The translations under genes and the position numbers were made by a program. The notes below the pieces were generated by a model, which saw only the letters and a program-made list of their open reading frames with translations, ran no database searches and was not told where the DNA came from. Source: Patescibacteria group bacterium (GTDB lineage: Bacteria > Patescibacteriota > Gracilibacteria > UM-FILTER-43-11). From it: a DNA stretch of 5,987 bases. Positions 1 through 5,529 of this stretch are shown piece after piece; the first letter of the stretch is position 1; every line of letters starts with the position of its first letter. The stretch is taken from NCBI GenBank assembly GCA_018814945.1, contig JAHIYT010000014.1, positions 1-5,987 on the forward strand, given 5' to 3'.

Positions 1-2
1 CA

Positions 3-953
3 GTTGAATTAGTAGATGATGTGGAAATCACAAATACCGTCACATCTGAAGATGATTGGGAAGCTCCAAATGCAATCGTTAGTCCTCGTGATGTCGCGGA
101 TAGTGAAGGGATCATTCTTGGAGGTGTTGATTCTGTAGGTGGTGGTTGGGAAGCTTTACCAGGGAATAGTGAAGGTGTGTTTTTCCCGGGTGGATGGGGG
201 GTGCAGGAAGAAGGTGTTTTCTCACCCGGTGGGTTTGGAATGGTTGGTATGGATATTGAGCCAATATCTGGAGAAGTCCCATCAGGATTTGGCATGTGGT
301 GGCGTGGCGTAAAAGAAACGATTGATTTAACATTTACTTTTGATTCTGAAAAAAAAGCAGAAAAACGACTAAAATATGCTGAAGAAAATATGCAAATGGC
401 GGCTGTTTTAGCAGATTCTGATTCCCCAAAGGCACAGGAAAAAATTGAAAAATTAATTGGCAAGGCGCAAAAGCATATGAATAAAATCGAGAAGACACGA
501 GATAAATGGTTTGATGAAGGTAGTGAAAATTCACAGCAATTGGTTGGAAATATTGTTCGTCACAACCTAAATCGCGAAACAATAATGGATATGTTTGAGG
601 AAAAAATGCCTAAAGACAGGCTTGATGGCATCCAGTGGATGCGTGAAGAAGGTCTTGAGAGTGGTAGACGATTAATGAATGCGTTAACAAATGAAAATAT
701 TCCAGAACCAGTTAAGGAATATCTGCGGAATATGGAGGGGGGAAATATTCAACCGAATGGTGCTGCCTCTGGACTACCAACAGGTAAACGTCAGATAGAG
801 CCTGAAAAAGAAGATGCTGGTTACATTCAAATAGGTGATATCCAATCAGAAACTGAAGGAACAACCGCACCACCGACCGAAGAGCTTAATTGGGAAATGG
901 CTCAGCCAGAAACTGAGGGTGCAACTACACCTCATATTACACCAGTACGGTAA
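3..953 (+). CDS. DUF5667-like domain protein, 5' partial
   Basis: The frame is open from the left edge (first whole codon at 3) to TAA at 951-953. A GTG at 21 could start it, but the upstream codons read on without a stop and no ribosome binding site precedes it, so the true start is probably outside the window. Numbering from the GTG, residues 1-90 are Gly/Trp-rich and include a near-perfect 13-residue-period duplication (EGVFFPGGWG at 51-60, EGVFSPGGFG at 64-73). Residues about 92-160 resemble DUF5667: a WWRGVKE start, an FTFDSEKKAEKRLKYAEE motif, then charged helices likely to form a coiled coil. Residues 160-240 are also charged and helical. The tail (250-310) is Pro/Thr/Glu-rich with a 20-residue-period repeat (SETEGTTAPP and PETEGATTPH). 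DUF5667 proteins are often secreted or envelope-associated in Patescibacteria, but no signal peptide is visible here because the N-terminus is missing. The function is unknown. It is convergent with pheT. Confidence 0.8.
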   Translation, partial: VELVDDVEITNTVTSEDDWEAPNAIVSPRDVADSEGIILGGVDSVGGGWEALPGNSEGVFFPGGWGVQEEGVFSPGGFGMVGMDIEPISGEVPSGFGMWWRGVKETIDLTFTFDSEKKAEKRLKYAEENMQMAAVLADSDSPKAQEKIEKLIGKAQKHMNKIEKTRDKWFDEGSENSQQLVGNIVRHNLNRETIMDMFEEKMPKDRLDGIQWMREEGLESGRRLMNALTNENIPEPVKEYLRNMEGGNIQPNGAASGLPTGKRQIEPEKEDAGYIQIGDIQSETEGTTAPPTEELNWEMAQPETEGATTPHITPVR

Positions 954-957
954 TTAG

Positions 958-3324
958 CTATCTAATTTCAGCACCTTTCGCTTTTAGTTTGCTGATAACT
1001 TGCTTGTGTATTGTATCGACCTCTTGTTCTGTTAATGTACGATCTTTTGCCTGATAAGTAATTGAGTAGGTAAGAGCACGTTTGTCTGCAGAGATTTTTT
1101 CACCTGTGTATTCATCAATCAATTCAACGTTGGAGATTAGTGTTTTGTCGACTGCCTGAATGGATTTGAAGTAGTCAGCAGCAAGATCTTTTTTAGGAAT
1201 CGCAACGCTGATATCGAGCTGAACTGCAGGGAATTTAGAGAATTCTTTATATTTAGGCCGTGCATCATAATCCATATTATGAAGCGCTTCTATGTCTAAT
1301 TCAAAAACGGAAACAGTGCTTTTTATATCGAAGTTTTTAAGAACTTGCGGGTGAACTTCGTAAATGTATCCGACTCTTTGACCGCGTAAAACCACCTCAC
1401 CTGTGCGACCTGGGTGCATGTGTGGAGCTACGTTGTCTTTTGCTGGAATTATATCTCCCATATCAATAATTCCCTGAAGAGTACGGAAGTCTTCACCTAT
1501 AACTGTGGCGATTAGAGCTGATTTTTCTTCATGACTATTGCCTTTTTTGTTGTAGAGAGGATTTAGTTCGAATAGACGGAATTGGTTTTTATAGCGAAGG
1601 TTGTCAGTAATTGTTTCGAGCATTCGAGGAAGCAAGCTCTGTTTCATAAGTGACATGTCTGCGGAGATTGGATTTTCAACTTCAATTGATTCACTATTTG
1701 CTTCCATTAAGCATTTGGCGAGAAGTTCAGGACCAAGGAATGCAAATGTATAAATTTCATCGAAACCACGAGCAACTAATTTATCTCGAGCTTTCTTTTC
1801 AAGTTCGCGTCGATAATTAACGGAGATTGGGGAAATGTCCATTGCTGGAGTAATACTTGGAATGTTGTCGTAACCATAAATACGTGCGATTTCTTCGATT
1901 AAGTCTGCTTCGCGACTAACGTCTCCAAGGCGGAAAGATGGAATAGAAACTTTGTGACCATCTTTGCTTTTAGTAAATGAGAATCCTAAATCATCGAGAA
2001 TTTTTTCAACTTTTTTGTCGTCGATTTTTGTTCCGACCAAGCGGTTGATTTGAGACGTGCGAAGATTTATTTCGCGTTTTTCCGGTTTTATATTTTGAAT
2101 GTCGGTGACTTTGCTAGCTACTTTTGCGTTAGGGCAGAGTTCGAGGATTAGTTGTACTGCTCGCTCTAATCCAACTAATGCAAGTTCTGTATCAACACCT
2201 TTTTCGTAAACAATAGAAGCATCACTGATGTGACCGAGGGAGCGCATTGCACGGCGAACTAGTGTTGGGTGATAAACAGGAGAGTGAAGTAGTATTTTTT
2301 CAGTTTTTTCATTAATTCCACTGGTGTACCCACCCATAATTCCGCATAAGTCGAAGATTTCGTGACCATCATCTAAAACGATTACGCCATCCATTAACTC
2401 GTGTTCTTGTTCGTCTAGGGTTATAACTTTTTCACCTTTTTTGGATTTTCTCATTACCCACTTCTTTCCTTTTACTTGGTCGACATCGAATGCATGAAGT
2501 GGCATTCCGAGTTCTAGCATTATGTAGTTTGTAATATCGACCATATTGGAAATTGGGCGAATTCCACAAGCGGATAAGCGCTTTTTCATCCAGTCCGGAG
2601 ATTCTGCGATCTCGATTCCAGTCATGTAAACAGAAGCATAACGAGAGCAAACATCTTTATCTTTTATGTCGATGGTAACTGGTGATGGGCTACCGGAGGT
2701 GGGCATTTTGAATTCTTTTTGCTTCTTCCATTTACCAAGATTGTTTGCAACAAATTCACGTGCAAAACCACGGTGAGAGAATAGATCTGCGCGGTTTGTA
2801 ATAGCGTGGTTATCGACGTCGAGTACTACATCATCGAGGCCCAGAGCTTTTGCAAGTGGTGCACCAACTTTTAGATCGAGGGAGGATAGATCTACAATTT
2901 CATGTTCATGTTTTGCCGGAAACATATCATCAAGTCCGATTTCTTCCCCTGCACAAATCATGCCGAAACTTTCTTCGCCACGGAGTTTTACTTTTTCTAA
3001 TTTCATAACCTCAGATCCATGCCAACGAACAACTGCGCCAACCTTTGCGTAGGCAACAAGCATTCCATCTTTTAGATTGGAACCACCGCAAACCACTTTG
3101 TACTTTTCTTCCCCGTCGAATACGGTGCAAAGAGTTAGGCGATCTGCATTTGGATGTGGTTTTAGTTCGATAACCTTACCAACAATTACATTTTCTAAAT
3201 GATCACCCTGCCTTTCCATGGTTTCAATCTCTGCAGAGTTTGCAGTAATGATGTCTTTAATTTTTTCGTGATCTTTTTCGGTTATGTCTATGTAATCCGA
3301 AAGCCAGTCTAAACTTATTTTCAT
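958..3324 (-). CDS. pheT: Phenylalanine--tRNA ligase beta subunit
   Basis: This is the beta chain of the cytosolic alpha2-beta2 enzyme that charges tRNA-Phe with phenylalanine. At 788 residues it is close to the usual bacterial length (about 795 in E. coli). Visible domains in order: N-terminal segment MKISLDWLSDYI; EMAP/OB-type tRNA-binding domain about 40-150 (VIELKPHPNADRLTLC, then VVCGGSNLKDGM); B3/4 editing domain about 225-390 (RYASVYMTGIEI, ISNMVDITNYIMLELGMPLH); B5 domain about 415-490 (READLIEEIARIYGYDNIP); catalytic-like core about 500-690; and a ferredoxin-fold anticodon-binding domain about 695-788 (KFPAVQLDISVAI). The stop is TAG at 958-960. ATG at 3322-3324 is the natural start because it gives the family N-terminus. 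No Shine-Dalgarno sequence precedes it, only an A/T tract. pheS is not next to it: the upstream minus-strand gene is unrelated and ends in a terminator. It is therefore expected to pair with an alpha subunit encoded elsewhere. Confidence 0.98.
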   Translation of the reverse strand: MKISLDWLSDYIDITEKDHEKIKDIITANSAEIETMERQGDHLENVIVGKVIELKPHPNADRLTLCTVFDGEEKYKVVCGGSNLKDGMLVAYAKVGAVVRWHGSEVMKLEKVKLRGEESFGMICAGEEIGLDDMFPAKHEHEIVDLSSLDLKVGAPLAKALGLDDVVLDVDNHAITNRADLFSHRGFAREFVANNLGKWKKQKEFKMPTSGSPSPVTIDIKDKDVCSRYASVYMTGIEIAESPDWMKKRLSACGIRPISNMVDITNYIMLELGMPLHAFDVDQVKGKKWVMRKSKKGEKVITLDEQEHELMDGVIVLDDGHEIFDLCGIMGGYTSGINEKTEKILLHSPVYHPTLVRRAMRSLGHISDASIVYEKGVDTELALVGLERAVQLILELCPNAKVASKVTDIQNIKPEKREINLRTSQINRLVGTKIDDKKVEKILDDLGFSFTKSKDGHKVSIPSFRLGDVSREADLIEEIARIYGYDNIPSITPAMDISPISVNYRRELEKKARDKLVARGFDEIYTFAFLGPELLAKCLMEANSESIEVENPISADMSLMKQSLLPRMLETITDNLRYKNQFRLFELNPLYNKKGNSHEEKSALIATVIGEDFRTLQGIIDMGDIIPAKDNVAPHMHPGRTGEVVLRGQRVGYIYEVHPQVLKNFDIKSTVSVFELDIEALHNMDYDARPKYKEFSKFPAVQLDISVAIPKKDLAADYFKSIQAVDKTLISNVELIDEYTGEKISADKRALTYSITYQAKDRTLTEQEVDTIHKQVISKLKAKGAEIR

Positions 3325-3325
3325 A

Positions 3326-3422
3326 TTTTTTATTACAAGATTAGTTATTACAAGATTTCAAGATTATTCTAGTGCCAAATAGAGCGAAACACCAATTAAT
3401 TTTGTAATCTTGTAATAAAAAA
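3326..3422. repeat. 18-bp inverted repeat and TTATTACAAGATT copies
   Basis: Bases 3326-3343 (TTTTTTATTACAAGATTA) and 3405-3422 (TAATCTTGTAATAAAAAA) are perfect inverted repeats separated by 61 bases. The core TTATTACAAGATT also occurs as a direct repeat at 3330-3342 and 3345-3357 (period 15). A decayed copy (TCAAGATTATT) follows at 3358, and a related TTTTGTAATAAAAA lies at about 3453-3466, beyond the terminator. The array occupies nearly the whole pheT leader. It could be an operator, an RNA structure in the leader, or a spreading intergenic repeat; the sequence alone does not decide. Confidence 0.75.
3366..3395 (-). promoter_or_regulatory. Possible pheT promoter
   Basis: On the minus strand, TTGGTG (3390-3395) and TAGAAT (3366-3371) are separated by 18 bases. 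The -10 matches 5 of 6 consensus positions and the -35 only 3 of 6. A promoter is required here because a terminator lies just upstream and pheT begins 42 bases downstream. The predicted leader would contain both direct copies of the TTATTACAAGATT repeat. Other placements in this AT-rich stretch are possible. Confidence 0.35.
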
Positions 3423-3444
3423 ATCCCGACAAGCGGGATTTTTT
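3418..3444 (-). terminator. Rho-independent terminator, Lys/Ala-rich gene
   Basis: A perfect 11-bp stem (AAAAAATCCCG with CGGGATTTTTT) encloses a 5-base loop. On the minus strand it ends in seven U residues (complement of A3417-3423), and it begins 23 bases after the TAA of the Lys/Ala-rich gene. It is symmetric enough to work in both directions, although no plus-strand gene needs it here. It separates that gene from pheT. Confidence 0.9.
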
Positions 3445-3467
3445 GTTTGTAATTTTGTAATAAAAAT

Positions 3468-4064
3468 TTATTTCTTTACTTTTTTAGCAGCTGACTTTGC
3501 TTTTCCGGCAACTGATTTTGCTTTTGCTGCCATTTCTTTTGCCTGACCGGCTTTCGCTTTTGCTTGGTTTGCAACTGATTTGGCTTTATCCATTCCAGAC
3601 TTAGCCTGATTCATTCCTTCCTGTGCTTTTGATTTTGCAGTCATCGCAGCTTCTTTTCCTTTTGCTAATTTAGATTTAAAGAAAGCGAGAGGATCATGGA
3701 ACATTGCGCCAAATTCTGCTTTTAGCTTTTTGAAAACGTGAGATTGACCGGTTTCCTCTCCTTGAATGAAATCGATAATATCATTACTCATTCCGACTAA
3801 TTCTTCACCAACAACTTGTGGAGTATCTTTTAAATGTTCATATTTTTTACGAGTTTCTGGCATTGAAAGCCAGCTTTTTTGCCACTTATCAACTTTTTCG
3901 TTACTAAGACCTGTCTTTGCTTTGATCTTTCCAAAAATATTTCCAGCAGCTTTTGTAACTGGATTGTTGGTTAATTTTTCTTTAGCAGCGCTAGCTGTAG
4001 CCTCAGCCTTTTTTTTGGCTTCTTCGGCTGTTTTCTTTGGATCTATTTTTGTAGCTGTTGGCAT
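3468..4064 (-). CDS. Lys/Ala-rich protein with histone-H1-like tail
   Basis: This 198-residue protein belongs to no family I can name. It has three parts. Residues 1-50 are a Lys/Ala/Thr-rich helical segment. Residues about 51-130 have mixed composition with Trp and Phe and look folded (DKWQKSWLSMPETRKKYEHL, EELVGMSNDIIDFIQG, FGAMFHDPLAFFKSKL). Residues 131-198 are an almost uninterrupted AK-x-KA-type repeat (NQAKAKAGQAKEMAAKAKSV) ending in KKVKK. The tail is strongly basic, with no signal peptide and no membrane segment. Similar tails occur in bacterial histone-H1-like and other nucleoid proteins, and also in LEA/apolipoprotein-like amphipathic helices, so DNA binding is a guess. ATG at 4062-4064 is the start: it lies about 26 bases below the predicted transcription start and no in-frame alternative is better. 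There is no Shine-Dalgarno sequence. It has its own promoter and terminator, so it is probably monocistronic. Confidence 0.85.
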   Translation of the reverse strand: MPTATKIDPKKTAEEAKKKAEATASAAKEKLTNNPVTKAAGNIFGKIKAKTGLSNEKVDKWQKSWLSMPETRKKYEHLKDTPQVVGEELVGMSNDIIDFIQGEETGQSHVFKKLKAEFGAMFHDPLAFFKSKLAKGKEAAMTAKSKAQEGMNQAKSGMDKAKSVANQAKAKAGQAKEMAAKAKSVAGKAKSAAKKVKK

Positions 4065-4096
4065 ATTTTTGATATTTATTTTTTATTCACAGTATT

Positions 4097-4125
4097 ATTA
4101 TACCAAATTCTTAGAAAGAATGCAA
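4097..4125 (-). promoter_or_regulatory. Sigma70-type promoter, Lys/Ala-rich gene
   Basis: On the minus strand a perfect TATAAT (4097-4102) lies 17 bases below TTGCAT (4120-4125), which matches the -35 consensus at its first three positions. Predicted transcription starts near 4090, giving a leader of about 26 bases to the ATG at 4064. Confidence 0.65.
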
Positions 4126-4345
4126 GTTTTACACTCCCCCAATAGGGAAATACTTGAATTCATTGAAATTTTCTGCGCAAATTTCTTCTGAATTCATGCT
4201 CACTACATTGCGTTCTGCGAACTTATTTCGTTCGCACCATATTTCTAGCTACTATCGCCAAAACACCGTCTACCGCCAGAATCATTATCCCTGGTATACA
4301 AGGTGGGTATCCGCACTCTCTGGCCTCGACCAGAGAAAATATTAG
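4126..4345. other. Structured, GC-raised spacer without a clear gene
   Basis: No credible gene is seen here, but structure is dense. TGAATTCA at 4155-4162 and 4189-4196 can pair around an inner stem, GAAATTT (4165-4171) with AAATTTC (4179-4185). TGCGAAC (4216-4222) pairs with GTTCGCA (4230-4236) around a 7-base loop. TCTCTGG (4317-4323) pairs with CCAGAGA (4330-4336) around a 6-base loop. By my count GC is about 47% over 4201-4340, above the surrounding sequence. On the minus strand a short frame runs to a TAA near 4130 and includes NSEEICAENFNEFKYFPIGG, but it has no recognisable start. The region could be a small RNA, an interspersed repeat or a decayed gene. I found no tRNA cloverleaf and no signature of tmRNA, RNase P RNA or SRP RNA. 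Confidence 0.45.
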
Positions 4346-4369
4346 ATTCCCTTAATGATAGTTTGTAGA

Positions 4370-4405
4370 AAAAATAATGGCGAGTAGCGCGTGTCCCAGC
4401 TACCC
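4370..4405 (-). terminator. Probable terminator of the polX-like gene
   Basis: On the minus strand, GGGTAGC (4399-4405) pairs with GCTACTC (4382-4388), including one G-U pair, around a 10-base loop. GCCATTATTTTTT follows. The stem starts 22 bases after the polX stop codon. The U-run begins several bases beyond the stem, which is weaker than an ideal terminator. The A/C mismatch on the other strand argues for minus-strand use. Confidence 0.55.
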
Positions 4406-4426
4406 CTATTTTACTAAAAAAATAAA

Positions 4427-5326
4427 TTATTTTCTACTTTTTGGTTCCAAATAGGGAAGCCCTAATTTTTTGCATACCTCTTTTTCCGTTTTGCCGGCTA
4501 TATATTCACCGTCGCGAAAGAGTCCATATTCGTTTAATAGAAGCTCTTTTTCGATAGCCACTTTCCGCATCATAACGTTGTAATCCTTGGATCCGGTGAA
4601 ATAGAGTAGAGCTGCTCCCCAACTTTCCTCTGGGACGAATCGAATGTCGATTTGTAGATTTGCAGGGAAAATTACAAATGAAATTTTTGTTGACCCACTG
4701 CCGAGAAGTGTATGGTCTGAATATTTTTTGAGAATTGCTTTTTCAGCCTGTTTGAGATTAGGGTTTCCACTAACAAGAATATCCAGATCACCAACGGTTG
4801 GATTTTGACGACGGAAACTACCAGCAATTTCCACCTTTTCAACCCCCTTAATTTTTTTGAGAATAGAGATAATTTTCTTGGCGACCGGTTCGACTTCGGA
4901 TCGCTTGTGTCTCTTCTTTTTTTGCTGTGAGGAGGAAATGGCATTCATTATGTTATCGATTGTTTTTTTACCAAATCCGGGAAGTGAAATTAGTTGATCA
5001 TTTTTTGCCGCTTTGATTAGTTCTTTTTTTGACTGAATTCCGGCGAGAAAAAATAATTTACCAATTCGTCCCGGCCCAAGGCCTGGAATTTTTAGTAAAT
5101 CGCGAACAGATTTTGGAATTTCGAGACGTAATTTATCTAAAAATTTTATATGACCATTTTTGATTAGTTCTAAGATTTTATCGGCTAATGCTTGCCCTAT
5201 TCTTGGAATTAGGAGAAGGTCATTTTTGGTAGTTTTTTCAGTAATTTTTTCTGTTTCTTCCATAATTACTCGACCGGCTTCGCGATAAGCTCGAATACGA
5301 AAAAACCCTTCCCCCATTATCCCCAT
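4427..5326 (-). CDS. Family X DNA polymerase without PHP domain
   Basis: A PolX-family nucleotidyltransferase, expected to fill short gaps during base-excision repair in the cytoplasm. From ATG 5326 it has 299 residues. The 8-kDa-like N-terminal domain begins at FFRIRAYREAG (8-18). Helix-hairpin-helix motifs follow at LIPRIGQALADKI (39-51), LKIPGLGPGRIGKL (78-91) and LPGFGKKTIDNI (115-126). The palm has GSFRR (169-173), GDLDILV (179-185, metal ligands D180 and D182) and the third aspartate in LQIDIRFV (D227). YFTGS (242-246) matches the sugar-selecting motif of polymerase beta. The protein ends at LGLPYLEPKSRK, where bacterial PolX (about 570 residues) normally continues into a PHP nuclease domain; no PHP sequence is found downstream. 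The start is uncertain: reading upstream restores the family N-terminus (IADLM) back to an ATG at 5380, but an in-frame TAA interrupts it. Translation may start at 5326 or 5317, or the gene may be damaged. No Shine-Dalgarno sequence precedes 5326. Confidence 0.88.
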   Translation of the reverse strand: MGIMGEGFFRIRAYREAGRVIMEETEKITEKTTKNDLLLIPRIGQALADKILELIKNGHIKFLDKLRLEIPKSVRDLLKIPGLGPGRIGKLFFLAGIQSKKELIKAAKNDQLISLPGFGKKTIDNIMNAISSSQQKKKRHKRSEVEPVAKKIISILKKIKGVEKVEIAGSFRRQNPTVGDLDILVSGNPNLKQAEKAILKKYSDHTLLGSGSTKISFVIFPANLQIDIRFVPEESWGAALLYFTGSKDYNVMMRKVAIEKELLLNEYGLFRDGEYIAGKTEKEVCKKLGLPYLEPKSRK

Positions 5327-5380
5327 TAGGTCTGCAATTTAATTGAATGCTTTGTGTATTTGTTTGTTGTAGGTTTTCAT
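5327..5380 (-). pseudogene. polX-like 5' end cut by in-frame TAA
   Basis: On the minus strand, ATG at 5378-5380 opens MKTYNKQIHKAFN, then TAA (5339-5341), then IADL directly in frame with the polymerase. Family X proteins typically begin with a helix of the form IAxxFxxIADLLEIxGENPFRIRAY. The segment therefore looks like the genuine first 18 codons with one stop where Glu (GAA) is usual, a one-base difference. It could be a real nonsense mutation, a sequencing or assembly error, or a short upstream frame followed by re-initiation at codon 19. Confidence 0.65.
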
Positions 5381-5386
5381 GAGTTT

Positions 5387-5392
5387 ATTATA
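5387..5392 (-). promoter_or_regulatory. -10 element for a leaderless polX-like start
   Basis: A perfect TATAAT on the minus strand lies six bases before the ATG at 5380. Transcription would begin at or next to that ATG, giving a leaderless message. I see no convincing -35: the 17-base-spaced position reads TTTCGT. The placement supports 5380, not 5326, as the original start. Confidence 0.55.
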
Positions 5393-5396
5393 AACG

Positions 5397-5428
5397 AAAT
5401 GACGTGGTGACGAAATGACGAAATGTCT
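5397..5428. repeat. Four-copy octamer tandem repeat
   Basis: Four consecutive 8-base units read AAATGACG, TGGTGACG, AAATGACG, AAATGTCT. Two are identical and two diverged. The array sits just upstream of the polX-like -10 element, where a -35 or regulator site would be expected. Confidence 0.7.
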
Positions 5429-5440
5429 TTTGAAAATCTA

Positions 5441-5480
5441 AAAATCTGACCCCGCTTAGCGGGACAAGTTGTCAAATTTT
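5441..5480. repeat. Nested inverted repeat in a divergent spacer
   Basis: CCCGC (5451-5455) and GCGGG (5459-5463) form a tight stem around TTA. Outer arms AAAATCTGAC (5441-5450) and GTCAAATTTT (5471-5480) are complementary except for one position. It looks like a terminator, with A/T-rich flanks on both sides. However, both neighbouring genes are transcribed away from it, so nothing obvious needs terminating here unless a small transcript ends within the spacer. Confidence 0.65.
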
Positions 5481-5497
5481 CAATCCTGCTGTATCTT
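5469..5497 (+). promoter_or_regulatory. Possible pepA-like promoter
   Basis: TTGTCA (5469-5474, 5 of 6 consensus positions) is followed after 17 bases by TATCTT (5492-5497, 4 of 6). Predicted transcription starts near 5504, about 26 bases before the ATG. The -35 overlaps the 3' arm of the inverted repeat, so folding or protein binding there could influence initiation. Confidence 0.45.
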
Positions 5498-5529
5498 TAT
5501 TCCGTTACATCATTAAAAGATAAAAAAAT

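Noticed and set aside
112..582. Two minus-strand open frames (112-333 and 334-582)
   Set aside because: They lie wholly antisense to the DUF5667-like gene, have no family resemblance and reflect its codon bias.
2432..2650. 72-codon minus-strand frame inside pheT
   Set aside because: It overlaps pheT in another frame on the same strand, where pheT has clear B3/4-domain motifs; no initiation signal is seen.
3326..3466. CRISPR array
   Set aside because: The repeats are short, partly inverted and unevenly spaced, without unique spacers of constant length, and no cas gene is present.
3766..4345. Plus-strand frames of 141 and 63 codons
   Set aside because: The first is mostly antisense to the Lys/Ala-rich gene. 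The second crosses the hairpin-rich spacer and its peptide matches nothing I recognise; neither has a plausible ribosome site.
4200..4345. Possible tRNA or tmRNA in the structured spacer
   Set aside because: No T-arm consensus, acceptor stem or CCA-type end could be aligned, and the hairpins do not fall at cloverleaf spacing.
4672..4944. 90-codon minus-strand frame inside the polX-like gene
   Set aside because: It is a shifted-frame shadow of the palm domain, whose catalytic motifs are intact in the main frame.
5339..5341. Stop-codon reassignment explaining the TAA in the polX-like gene
   Set aside because: Reassignment known in this bacterial group concerns UGA, not UAA, and TAA is used as the ordinary stop of three genes in this window.
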